Below, piece after piece: positions 28,815 to 38,985 of a stretch of 64,000 nt of DNA. Position 1 is the first letter of the stretch, and the number at the start of each line of letters is the position of its first letter. Under the pieces are notes generated by a model. The model worked only from the letters and a program-made list of their open reading frames with translations. It searched no databases and had not been told where the DNA came from. Source of the DNA: Mesorhizobium sp. B1-1-8 (GTDB lineage: Bacteria > Pseudomonadota > Alphaproteobacteria > Rhizobiales > Rhizobiaceae); assembly GCF_006442795.2 (NCBI RefSeq), contig NZ_CP083956.1, positions 4,813,501-4,877,500 of the forward strand, read 5' to 3'. Both the position numbers and the translations under genes were made by a program.

Positions 28815-30568
28815 TGCGCAATAAAGCGGGGGGACTGATGGGCGCGACCCGACGGCTGATCGCCGATCGGCGCGCCAATTTCGCCGTCATGACCGCGCTC
28901 TGCACGCCGGTGGCGCTGGCGTTGACCGCGTTCGCGGTCGATGAGGGCTCGCTCTACAACGAACGCCGCGCCGCGCAGTCGATCATCGACCTCGCCGCGA
29001 TCACTGCCGCCGCCCACATCAACAATGCCGAGCAAGCAGTCCTGACGACGCTGAAGGACAACGGAATCACATCGGTCGCCGTGCAGCAGAAAGGCACGAC
29101 CGTTGCGCCAAACGCCACCAAAGCCGTCGTGCAGGTCGTGCCCGGCCGCTATTCCGGGGTCAGTTCGATTGCGGCAGGCAGCCGTTTCGAGGCAGGCAAG
29201 CTGCCCTACAACGCCGTCCAGGTGTCGCTGAAGAAGCAGGGAACGCTCTATTTCGCCGCCTCGATGATGGCGCCGCCGGTGATCGGCACGACAGCCACCG
29301 CCAGCGCCCAACCCGAAGCGGCGTTCTCGGTCGGGTCGCGGCTTGCCAGCGTCAATGGCGGCGTTCTCAACGCGCTGCTCGGCGGATTGCTGGGCGGCAA
29401 CATCTCGCTCAGCGTGATGGACTACAATTCGCTGATCTCGGCCGATGTCGATGTGCTCTCCTTCACCGACGCCCTGGCAACCCAACTGCACCTGACTGGG
29501 GTGACCTATTCGGACGTGCTGGCCTCCAAGGCGACCGTCGGGCAGATCGCAACCGCCATTGCCAACGTGCCCGGGCTCGACCACACCGCTAAGCTCGCGC
29601 TGCAGACCATGGCCTCGAGCGCCACCAACTCGGTCAAGATTCCGCTCAGCCATCTGATCGACCTCGGCTCGGTCGGCAGCCTCGGCATCGGACAGAAGCC
29701 CGCAGGGCTTTCGATCGCCGCCAGCGCCCTGAGCATGCTGACGGCGGCTGCCGCGCTCGCCAACGGCACGAACCAGGTTGCGGTCAATCTAGGCGCCACG
29801 ATACCCGGCCTGACATCGACGACGCTCAACATCGCCATCGGCGAGCCGCCGCAATCCTCGCCCTGGCTGGCCGTGGGAGAACTGGGCACCGTGGTGCGCA
29901 CGGCGCAGACCCGCATCAAGCTCAACGCCAGCGTCACGGTCGGCACGCCGAACCTTGGCGGCGGCATCAAGCTGCTCGCCGTCAACCTGCCGCTCAACAT
30001 CGAGGTGGCCTATGCCGAAGCCAAGCTGACCGACATAAGCTGCCCGACCGGCCCATCCAGCATCAAAGTTACCATTGCCGCGCAACCCGGCGTCGTCGCC
30101 GCGCATCTCGCCAACAGCAACGCCAGCGGCTTCGCAGACTTCAGCAAGCCGCAGTCCTTCTCTAACGCCGACATCACGGACTTAAAGCTGTTGCTCATTC
30201 CGCTGCTGCAGGCGACTGGCTCCTCGGCCTTTTCGGTGACCAACATGGCGCCGACGAACCTGACCTTCAGCGCCTCCGATATCGCCAGCAAGGCGATCAA
30301 AACCGTGTCGACAAAAAACCTGACGCAGTCGCTCACCACCTCGCTCGTGAACAACCTATCACTGACGGCCAATGCGCTGGGCCTCGGTCTCGACGTGACC
30401 GCCTTGCTCGGCACGGTGAAGCCGGCGGTGACGACGCTGCTCAACGGCGTGACCGCGCCGGTCGACGACCTGCTCTACAATGTGCTTGGCGCGCTCGGCG
30501 TGCATGTCGGCGAGGCCGATGTGCGGGTCACCGGCGCGACCTGCGGGCGGTCCGTGCTCGTTCAGTAG
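28811..30568 (+). CDS. TadG-like pilus-assembly/secreted repeat protein
   Basis: 585 residues. The N-terminal TadE/G-like domain is DRRANFAVMTALCTPVALALTAFAVDEGSLYNERRAAQSIIDLAAI (about 18-65): one membrane helix followed by the ERRAAQ helix. The remaining 500 residues are periplasmic or secreted, rich in Ala, Ser, Thr and Leu, with no VWA metal site visible. Two cysteines (in DISCPTGPS and GATCGRS) may form a disulfide. It is translationally coupled to the TadE-like gene. No tadA, tadB, tadC or flp prepilin gene is in the window, so this pair is either an accessory to a remote Tad locus or a separate surface system. The stop lies 7 bp from the convergent alpha-glucosidase stop. Confidence 0.8.
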   Translation: MMRNKAGGLMGATRRLIADRRANFAVMTALCTPVALALTAFAVDEGSLYNERRAAQSIIDLAAITAAAHINNAEQAVLTTLKDNGITSVAVQQKGTTVAPNATKAVVQVVPGRYSGVSSIAAGSRFEAGKLPYNAVQVSLKKQGTLYFAASMMAPPVIGTTATASAQPEAAFSVGSRLASVNGGVLNALLGGLLGGNISLSVMDYNSLISADVDVLSFTDALATQLHLTGVTYSDVLASKATVGQIATAIANVPGLDHTAKLALQTMASSATNSVKIPLSHLIDLGSVGSLGIGQKPAGLSIAASALSMLTAAAALANGTNQVAVNLGATIPGLTSTTLNIAIGEPPQSSPWLAVGELGTVVRTAQTRIKLNASVTVGTPNLGGGIKLLAVNLPLNIEVAYAEAKLTDISCPTGPSSIKVTIAAQPGVVAAHLANSNASGFADFSKPQSFSNADITDLKLLLIPLLQATGSSAFSVTNMAPTNLTFSASDIASKAIKTVSTKNLTQSLTTSLVNNLSLTANALGLGLDVTALLGTVKPAVTTLLNGVTAPVDDLLYNVLGALGVHVGEADVRVTGATCGRSVLVQ

Positions 30569-30575
30569 CAGACGG

Positions 30576-32231
30576 TCAGCCAATTCTCCCGACGAAGCAA
30601 CCTACAGGCGGCAGCGCCAGCGCAATCTCTTCGAGAACGCCGCCAAGAACGCCGGCGACGTCAACGGCAAGAGCCGTTATCTCGATATCCCTGATCTCCG
30701 CCGGCAGCGTCCACTTCGCCGGCTCACCGGCGAAGTTGAAGACGCATAACAACTTCTCGTCTTCGTGCTGGCGGATGAAAGCCAGCACGCCGCCTTCGGC
30801 GTCGAGAAAACGGATCGAGCCGGCGATCAGCGCCGGGTGGCATTTGCGCAGGGCCAGAATCGAGCGATAGGCAGCAAGGACAGAACCTGCTTCACCATTT
30901 TGCACGTCGACCGCCCGGCCACGATGCGCCAGCGGCACCGGCAGCCAGGGCTTGCCGGTGGAGAAGCCGCCACCTTCGGCGCCTGCCTCCCAGACCATCG
31001 GCGTGCGGCAACCGTCCCTGCCCTTGACGCCCGGCCAGAAGCGGATGCCCAACGGATCGCGCAAATCCTCATAAGCAAGCTCCGCCTCTTCAAGTCCGAG
31101 TTCCTCGCCTTGGTAGAGACAGATCGAACCGCGCAGGCAGCAGAGCAGCGCGATCGAGAATTTCGCCACCGCATCCGGATTCTCGCCTGGCCGCGTCCAG
31201 CGGCTGACATGGCGCACTACATCGTGGTTGGAAAAGGCCCAGCAGACCCAGCCATCGGCGACGGCGCTTTCGAAAGCCTCGACGCAGCCGCGCACATGGG
31301 CGGCCGAGAATTGCGGGCCGAGCAGGTCGAAGGTGTAGCACATCTGCAGCTTGTCGCCGCCGGAGGTATAGGCGGCGAGCGTCTGCAGCGAACGTTCCTC
31401 GTCGCCCACCTCGCCCACCGCGGCGCGATCTGGGTACTCGTCGAGCAGCGTGCGGAAACGCTTCAGAAAATCGAGGTTTTCCGGCCGCGTCTTGTCGAAG
31501 AGATGCTCCTGGAAGGCATAGGTGCTGGTGGCCGCATTGGTGCCGGCGACGCTCGCGGCGAGCGGCGGGTTGTCGCGCAACCAGCGGTCGTGGACATAGT
31601 AGTTGACGGTGTCCAGCCGGAAGCCGTCGACGCCGCGCTCCAGCCAGAAGCGCACGGTGTCGAGGACAGCGTCCTGCACTTCCGGGTTATGGAAATTGAG
31701 GTCGGGCTGCGAGGCCAGGAAATTGTGCATGTAATACTGCCGGCGCGTGGCGTCCCATTCCCAGGCTGGGCCGCCGAACAGCGATTGCCAATTGTTGGGC
31801 GCGGTGCCATCCGGCTTCGCGTCGGCCCAGACATACCAGTCGGTCTTGGCGTTGTCGCGGCTGGCGCGGCTTTCGACAAACCATTCGTGCTTGTCGGACG
31901 AGTGCGAGATAACCTGGTCGATGATGATCTTCAGGCCGAGCCGGTGCGCCTCGGAGACCAGTGCGCCGAAATCTTCCAGCGTGCCGAACATCGGATCGAC
32001 GTCGCGATAGTCCGACACGTCATAGCCCATGTCGGCCATCGGCGACTTGAAGAAGGGCGACAGCCATATGGCGTCGACGCCGAGCGAGGCGACGTGGGAG
32101 AGCCGCGCGGTGATGCCCTTGAGATCGCCGCTGCCGTCGCCGGTCGTGTCCTGGAAGGAGCGCGGATAGATCTGGTAGATGACGCAGCCCCGCCACCATT
32201 CGGCTCCATGCTTGGCATTATCGTCAGCCAT
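30576..32231 (-). CDS. GH13 alpha-glucosidase (AglA-like)
   Basis: 551 residues. The GH13 regions are intact: nucleophile D207 in GFRLDTVNYY, acid/base E274 in AVGEVGDEE and transition-state D337 in FSNHDVVRH. The N-terminus CVIYQIYPRSFQD is typical of exo-acting alpha-glucosidases. The closest named rhizobial protein is AglA, which cleaves sucrose, maltose and trehalose-type sugars. Here it has no aglEFG transporter; it sits 64 bp after glgX as the last gene of the glycogen cluster, so its natural substrate may be the malto-oligosaccharides released by GlgX. No signal peptide. I chose ATG 32231; the frame is open for 20 more codons upstream. Confidence 0.88.
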   Translation of the reverse strand: MADDNAKHGAEWWRGCVIYQIYPRSFQDTTGDGSGDLKGITARLSHVASLGVDAIWLSPFFKSPMADMGYDVSDYRDVDPMFGTLEDFGALVSEAHRLGLKIIIDQVISHSSDKHEWFVESRASRDNAKTDWYVWADAKPDGTAPNNWQSLFGGPAWEWDATRRQYYMHNFLASQPDLNFHNPEVQDAVLDTVRFWLERGVDGFRLDTVNYYVHDRWLRDNPPLAASVAGTNAATSTYAFQEHLFDKTRPENLDFLKRFRTLLDEYPDRAAVGEVGDEERSLQTLAAYTSGGDKLQMCYTFDLLGPQFSAAHVRGCVEAFESAVADGWVCWAFSNHDVVRHVSRWTRPGENPDAVAKFSIALLCCLRGSICLYQGEELGLEEAELAYEDLRDPLGIRFWPGVKGRDGCRTPMVWEAGAEGGGFSTGKPWLPVPLAHRGRAVDVQNGEAGSVLAAYRSILALRKCHPALIAGSIRFLDAEGGVLAFIRQHEDEKLLCVFNFAGEPAKWTLPAEIRDIEITALAVDVAGVLGGVLEEIALALPPVGCFVGRIG

Positions 32232-32295
32232 AACTAGCCTTTCCTGGCGCGAGCCTTCCCGGCCTGGCGCCAATGATTTTTGATTTCGCATCGGA

Positions 32296-34293
32296 TCATC
32301 CGAAAACCGGCTGCCGCTTTTCGGTCCGATGCTCTGTCATGAAAGTCACGCTGCGGCCGGGCAGCGGGCGCACAAGATCGACCACCTGCGTCTCGATCGC
32401 CGAGCGCCACTCGAATTCTTCCCGCTCCGGCAGAGTGAAGACGCATTGGCGGCGGTCGCCATTGATCATGACGGCAAGGCGGCCGCCGCCGGTATCGCCG
32501 AGCAGCATGACGAGCCGATGTCGCCCGGGGTCGTTCCAATCCGGTTCGCCGAGCGGCGCGCCGGTCTCTGTCAGCCAGGCGACATCGGGAATGCCGGAAG
32601 CGTCTTGCGGCTCACCAGTCAGGAAATGCCCGTCCGACAGCACCGGAAAGGTGCTGCGCATCGCCGAAAGTTCCGCGGCATACCGCTCCAGCGCCTTGTC
32701 GCGGCCTGTCCAGTCCAGCCAGGTGATGGCGTTGTCCTGCGCATAGGCGTTGTTGTTGCCCTTTTGGCTGCGGCCGAATTCATCGCCGGCGGTCAGCATG
32801 ATCGTGCCGCGCGAGGCAAAGAGCGTGGCAAGCAGCGCGGATCGATCGCCGAAGCGGGCGTCGGTGATCGCCGCATCATCCGTCTCGCCCTCGATGCCGT
32901 TGTTCCAGGAGATATTGTCATTATGGCCGTCGCGGTTCTGCTCGCCATTGGCCGCGTTGTGCTTCCGCTCATAGGCGACGATGTCGGCCAGCGTCATGCC
33001 GTCATGCGCGGCGATGAAGTTGACGCTGCGGCTGACCGGCTGAGCGTCCCGGCCGAACACATCGGATGAACCGGCAAGCCGCGTGGCGAGCGCGCCGACC
33101 ATGCCGGCATCGCCGCGCCAGAAGCGCCTGATATCGTCGCGGCAGCGGTCGTTCCATTCGAGGTAAGGCGGCCGGAAATTGCCGAGCTGGTAACCGTTCG
33201 GCCCGATGTCCCAGGGCTCGGCGATCAGCACCCGGCCGGCGAGCACAGGATCGCCGGCGATGGCCTCGAGCAGCGGCGCCGCCGGATCGAACACGCCGTC
33301 GACCCGGCCCAGCACCGGCGCCAGATCGAAGCGGAAGCCGTCGACGCCGGCATGGCGGACGAAATGGCGCAGCGTGTCGAGCACCATCTCGCGCACCACC
33401 GGATGATCGCAGGCGATCGTGTTGCCGGTGCCGGTGTCGTTGGCCAGCCTGCCATCCGGTTCGTGCCGGTAATAGGCCTGGGCATCGAGGCCGCGCAGCG
33501 CCAGCGTCGGACCCAGCCGGTCGCTTTCGCCGGTGTGGTTGAAGACGAGATCGAGAATGGTGCCGATGCCCGCTTCACGCAGCGCCGCGACGGTGTCGCG
33601 CAATTCCTTGAGGCCGCCGGGCGCAAGGCGCGGGTCGAGGGCCATGAAGGTGACGGGGTTGTAGCCCCAGGCGTTGCTGAGGCCCAGCGGCGGCAGATGC
33701 CGCTCGTCGATCGAGGCGGTGATGGGCATCAATTCGACGGCGGAAACGCCGAGCCGCTTCAGGTGATCGATGATCGCCGGATGGGAGAGCGCCGCGATGG
33801 TGCCGCGCTGTTCTTGCGGTACATCCGGATGGAGTTTCGTGAAGGAGCGGACGTTGAGCTCGTAGATCAAACCGCCGGGCTGGAACAGCGGCGGCTTCGG
33901 CGGCAGCGGCGTGGGCAGGAACCGCGCTACCGCCTTCGGCATCAGCGAGGCCGTGTCGGCGCCTTCGTTGCGTTTGGCGGCAAGCCGCCAATGATATTGA
34001 TATGGACTGTCGAGCTCGACGGCATAGGGATCGGTGAGAAGCTTGTTCGGGTCGAACCACAGACCGCGCTCCGGCGCATAGTCGCCATCGGCGCGAAAGC
34101 CGTAACGCGTGCCGTCGCCAAGGCCGGGGACAACGAGCGCATGCACGCCCTCGCCTTCCGGGTTGAGTTCCAGCCGGTGGAGTTCGCGTGTGCCGGCGTC
34201 CTCGTAGATCGAGACCCACAGGCGCCTCGCTGACGACGACCAAACGGCAAAGCGGATGCCTTCGGCGGTGACGGTAGCACCGAGGTGAATCAC
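32296..34293 (-). CDS. glgX: Glycogen debranching enzyme (isoamylase type)
   Basis: 665 residues. A CBM48-like N-terminal domain (about 1-120: IRFAVWSSSARRLWVSIYED) precedes the GH13 barrel with D323 (GFRFDLAPVLG), E359 (VLIAEPWDIG) and D431 (FIAAHDGMT). It removes alpha-1,6 side chains left by GlgP. I chose GTG 34293: AGGAGAGG lies upstream, and earlier in-frame starts fall inside the palindromic element (34306-34472), which would put repeat-encoded residues at the N-terminus. It follows pgm across that element and precedes the alpha-glucosidase by 64 bp. Confidence 0.92.
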   Translation of the reverse strand: MIHLGATVTAEGIRFAVWSSSARRLWVSIYEDAGTRELHRLELNPEGEGVHALVVPGLGDGTRYGFRADGDYAPERGLWFDPNKLLTDPYAVELDSPYQYHWRLAAKRNEGADTASLMPKAVARFLPTPLPPKPPLFQPGGLIYELNVRSFTKLHPDVPQEQRGTIAALSHPAIIDHLKRLGVSAVELMPITASIDERHLPPLGLSNAWGYNPVTFMALDPRLAPGGLKELRDTVAALREAGIGTILDLVFNHTGESDRLGPTLALRGLDAQAYYRHEPDGRLANDTGTGNTIACDHPVVREMVLDTLRHFVRHAGVDGFRFDLAPVLGRVDGVFDPAAPLLEAIAGDPVLAGRVLIAEPWDIGPNGYQLGNFRPPYLEWNDRCRDDIRRFWRGDAGMVGALATRLAGSSDVFGRDAQPVSRSVNFIAAHDGMTLADIVAYERKHNAANGEQNRDGHNDNISWNNGIEGETDDAAITDARFGDRSALLATLFASRGTIMLTAGDEFGRSQKGNNNAYAQDNAITWLDWTGRDKALERYAAELSAMRSTFPVLSDGHFLTGEPQDASGIPDVAWLTETGAPLGEPDWNDPGRHRLVMLLGDTGGGRLAVMINGDRRQCVFTLPEREEFEWRSAIETQVVDLVRPLPGRSVTFMTEHRTEKRQPVFG

Positions 34294-34305
34294 GGGCGCG
34301 CCTCT

Positions 34306-34472
34306 CCTTCTCCCCTTGTGGGAGAAGGTGGATCGGCGCGCAGCGCCGAGACGGATGAGGGGTGTTGGAAGAAATGAGGCATTACAGATTTGGATGCAGG
34401 TCTGCGCCAAGCTGGAGCACCCCTCATCCGACCGAGCTTCGCTCGGCCACCTTCTCCCACAAGGGCAGAAGG
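34306..34472. repeat. Large palindromic intergenic element between pgm and glgX
   Basis: 167 bp. The outer arms are 26 bp, 34306-34331 and 34447-34472, matching at 25 of 26 positions in inverted orientation. A second perfect 13-bp pair, CGGATGAGGGGTG (34352-34364) and its complement (34418-34430), lies inside. Each arm has its own hairpin (CTTCTCCC...GGGAGAAG; CCGAG...CTCGG). The sequence differs from the elements at 17184 and 51089, so it is a second family. On the glg transcript it would fold into a very stable structure between two coding regions. Confidence 0.8.
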
Positions 34473-34492
34473 GGGAGCCTTGTCCACCACCC

Positions 34493-36124
<1,632 letters not shown>

Positions 36125-37570
36125 TCAGGCAGCCCTTTTCGAAAGCAGCAAGCGATAGAGTTCCATATATTTCTCGGCGCTCTTGTCCCAGGAGACATCG
36201 GCCTTCATGCCCTGGCGCTGGATCGACGCCCAGGTCGCGGGGCTGGCATGCACCTCGGCCAGCCGGCGGATCGTGTGCAGAAGCGCGCCGCCATTGTTCG
36301 GCGCGAACTGGAAGCCGGTGGCGACGCCGGCCGAAAGCGCGGCCTCGTTGGCGTCGATGATGGTATCGGCCAGCCCGCCGGTGCGGGCGACGACCGGCAC
36401 GCAGCCATAGCGCAGACCATAGAGCTGGGTGAGCCCGCAAGGCTCGAAACGCGACGGGATGACGATGGCGTCGCAGCCGCCCTGCATGATGTGCGAGAGC
36501 CCCTCATCATAGCCGATGACGACGCCGACACGGCCGCGGTGACGCGCTGCGGCGGCAAGCAGCGAGCCTTCGAGGCCGGCATCGCCCGAGCCGAGGATGG
36601 CCAGCCGTGCGCCGCGCTGAACAATGCCGTCGACGACTGCGGCCAGAATGTCCATGCCCTTCTGCCAGGTCAGCCGGCTGATGACGCAGACGATCGGGCT
36701 GTCGTCGCGCTCGAGGCTGAAACGATCCTCGACGGCGGTGCGGTTGAGATGGCGTGCCTCGAGCGTTTTAGCCGAATAATTGGCCACCAGATGCTGGTCG
36801 CTCTCGGGGTTCCAGATGTCGACATCGATCCCGTTGACGATGCCGTAGAGGTCGGTGGAGCGCATGTTGATGAGGCCGTCGAGGCCCATGCCGAATTCCG
36901 GCGAGCGGATCTCCTGCGCGTAGGTCGGGCTGACCGTGGTGATCGCCCAGGCGGCTTGCAGGCCGGCCTTGAGATAGCCGACGCCGCCATAATATTCGAC
37001 GCCGTCGAGCTGCATGGCGACGCCCGGCAGGCCGAGCTCGCCGAAGATGCCGGCGCCGAACCGGCCCTGGAAGGCGAGATTGTGCACGGTGATCAGCGAC
37101 GGCACGCCGACCGCCTTGCCGTAGCGCATATAGGCAAGCGTCATCGCCGACTGCCAGTCATGGGCATGCACGAGGTCGGGCTGGTAGCCGGAAATGGCGC
37201 CACCGGCGATGTCGCCGCCGACCTGGCTCAGCGCAGCGAAGCGCCGCCAATTGTCCGGCCAGTCGGCGCCGTTTGCATTGCCATAAGGGCCGCCGGGACG
37301 GTCGAAGAGGTGCGGCGCTTCGAGCACGAACAGATCGAGATCGCCGACCTTGACGGCATGGACCGAAGCCTTGCCGCCCTGCAGCAGCGGATACTGGTAG
37401 ACGGCCCTCTTTTTCTTGAAGGCCGCCATCACCACGGGGTAGCCGGGGACGAGCGTGCGCATGGCGACGCCCTTGCCGGCCAGCGCAATCGGCAAGGCGC
37501 CGGTGACGTCGGCAAGCCCGCCGGTCTTGACCAGCGGAAAGATCTCGGGCGTGACCGACAGAACCTGCAT
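36125..37570 (-). CDS. glgA: Glycogen synthase (ADP-glucose)
   Basis: 481 residues, GT5. The ADP-glucose-binding KTGGLADV lies at 15-22, with HAHDWQSAM, the C-terminal glucosyl-binding [16 protein letters not shown] and RTGGLADTI. It elongates alpha-1,4 glucan from ADP-glucose made by GlgC. I chose ATG 37570 ([13 protein letters not shown]); a GTG three codons upstream is in frame, and GAGG overlaps that GTG as the ribosome site. Four short repeats fill the 86-bp gap from glgC, and the promoter-proximal copy lies 26 bp from the start. Confidence 0.95.
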   Translation of the reverse strand: MQVLSVTPEIFPLVKTGGLADVTGALPIALAGKGVAMRTLVPGYPVVMAAFKKKRAVYQYPLLQGGKASVHAVKVGDLDLFVLEAPHLFDRPGGPYGNANGADWPDNWRRFAALSQVGGDIAGGAISGYQPDLVHAHDWQSAMTLAYMRYGKAVGVPSLITVHNLAFQGRFGAGIFGELGLPGVAMQLDGVEYYGGVGYLKAGLQAAWAITTVSPTYAQEIRSPEFGMGLDGLINMRSTDLYGIVNGIDVDIWNPESDQHLVANYSAKTLEARHLNRTAVEDRFSLERDDSPIVCVISRLTWQKGMDILAAVVDGIVQRGARLAILGSGDAGLEGSLLAAAARHRGRVGVVIGYDEGLSHIMQGGCDAIVIPSRFEPCGLTQLYGLRYGCVPVVARTGGLADTIIDANEAALSAGVATGFQFAPNNGGALLHTIRRLAEVHASPATWASIQRQGMKADVSWDKSAEKYMELYRLLLSKRAA

Positions 37571-37595
37571 GCGCCTCACATTCCGATTTTAAAGT

Positions 37596-37679
37596 GACAG
37601 CCTGTTGATCAAACCGACAACTGCTGATCAAGCTGACAGCTTGTTGATCGACCTGGTCAGGTCGACAACTTGTTGATCA
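37596..37679 (-). repeat. Four-copy 15-16 bp direct repeat spanning the glgC 3' end and the glgC-glgA gap
   Basis: Copies at 37596-37611, 37616-37630, 37635-37650 and 37664-37679 (plus-strand form GACARCTTGTTGATCA with small changes). The last copy is the end of glgC itself, coding the final MINKLS. Start-to-start distances are 20, 19 and 29 bp. The gap copies look like degenerate duplications of the glgC tail. Confidence 0.7.
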
Positions 37680-38922
37680 TATCCTGCGTGACGAGGCAGA
37701 TGCCCTTTTCCGACACGCGGAAACGCTTGGCGTCGAGTGCTGCGTCCTCACCGATCACCAGTCCCTCCGGGATGTGCACGCCATGGTCAATGACAACGCG
37801 CTTGAGGCGCGCGTTGCGGCCGACCTGGACGTCGGGCAGCATGACCACTTCCTCCAGCTTGGAATAGGAATTGATGCGCGCACCGGTAAAGACCAGGCTG
37901 CGGCGCAGCGATGCACCGGAGACGATGCAGTCGCCGGAGACCAGCGAGGAAATCGCCTCGCCGCGGCGGCCGTCCTCGTCATGCACGAACTTTGCCGGCG
38001 GCTTCAATTCGGCATAGGTCCAGATCGGCCAGTCGCGGTCGTAAAGGTCGAGCTCTGGCGTGATGTCGGTGAGATCGATGTTGGCTTCCCAATAGGCATC
38101 GACCGTTCCGACATCGCGCCAGTAAGGCTCGGCCTCATGCGAGGAGCGCACGCAGGACTTGGCGAAGCGGTGGGCGATCGCCTTACCGTGCTGGACGATA
38201 TAGGGGATGATATCCTTGCCGAAATCGCGGCTGGAGCCCGGCTCGGCGGCATCGCGGCGCAGCTGATCCATCAGGAATTTGGTCTTGAAGACATAGATAC
38301 CCATCGATGCCAGGGCGAACTCCGGCTTGTCCGGGATGCCGGGCGGATCGGCTGGTTTTTCGACGAAAGCGATGATGTTGTCCTTGGCATCGACATGCAT
38401 GACGCCGAAACCGGTCGCTTCCATGCGCGGCACTTCAAGGCAGCCGACGGTGACGTCGGCATTGGCGTCGACGTGCTGGCGCAGCATCAGCTCGTAGTCC
38501 ATCTTATAGATGTGGTCGCCGGCGAGGATGACCATGTATTCGGGCCCGTAGGCCTCGATGATGTCGATGTTCTGGTAGACCGCGTCGGCCGTGCCCTCAT
38601 ACCACTGCGTTTCGGAGACGCGCTGGCTGGCGGGCAGGATGTCGAAGCTTTCGTTTCGCTCGGGCCGCAGGAAATTCCAGCCGCGCTGCAGATGGCGGAT
38701 CAGCGAATGCGCCTTGTACTGGGTGGCGACGCCGAGGCGGCGGATGCCGGAGTTGAGCGCATTGGAGAGGGCAAAATCGATGATGCGCGTCTTGCCGCCG
38801 AAATAGACCGCCGGCTTGGCGCGGCGGTCGGTCAATTCCTTGAGGCGACTGCCGCGGCCGCCGGCCAGCACGTAGGCCATGGCATCGCGTGCCAGCGGCT
38901 GGGTTCTTTTGATCTCTGCCAT
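37657..38922 (-). CDS. glgC: Glucose-1-phosphate adenylyltransferase (ADP-glucose pyrophosphorylase)
   Basis: 421 residues. The nucleotide-binding [24 protein letters not shown] lies near residues 18-41, GDHIYKMDY in the catalytic core, [10 protein letters not shown] in the sugar region, and a left-handed beta-helix at the C-terminus ([15 protein letters not shown]). It makes ADP-glucose from glucose-1-phosphate and ATP and is the allosterically controlled step of glycogen synthesis; rhizobial enzymes respond to fructose-6-phosphate and pyruvate, which fits the neighbouring fructose uptake genes. I chose ATG 38922 with GGAGGG 7 nt upstream; the frame is open 13 codons further. Confidence 0.96.
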   Translation of the reverse strand: MAEIKRTQPLARDAMAYVLAGGRGSRLKELTDRRAKPAVYFGGKTRIIDFALSNALNSGIRRLGVATQYKAHSLIRHLQRGWNFLRPERNESFDILPASQRVSETQWYEGTADAVYQNIDIIEAYGPEYMVILAGDHIYKMDYELMLRQHVDANADVTVGCLEVPRMEATGFGVMHVDAKDNIIAFVEKPADPPGIPDKPEFALASMGIYVFKTKFLMDQLRRDAAEPGSSRDFGKDIIPYIVQHGKAIAHRFAKSCVRSSHEAEPYWRDVGTVDAYWEANIDLTDITPELDLYDRDWPIWTYAELKPPAKFVHDEDGRRGEAISSLVSGDCIVSGASLRRSLVFTGARINSYSKLEEVVMLPDVQVGRNARLKRVVIDHGVHIPEGLVIGEDAALDAKRFRVSEKGICLVTQDMINKLST

Positions 38923-38985
38923 TTTGTTACCCTCCCAAACAAGCTGCCCGGATCGTTGCAAGAGCAGGATGAGACATCATCTGCT

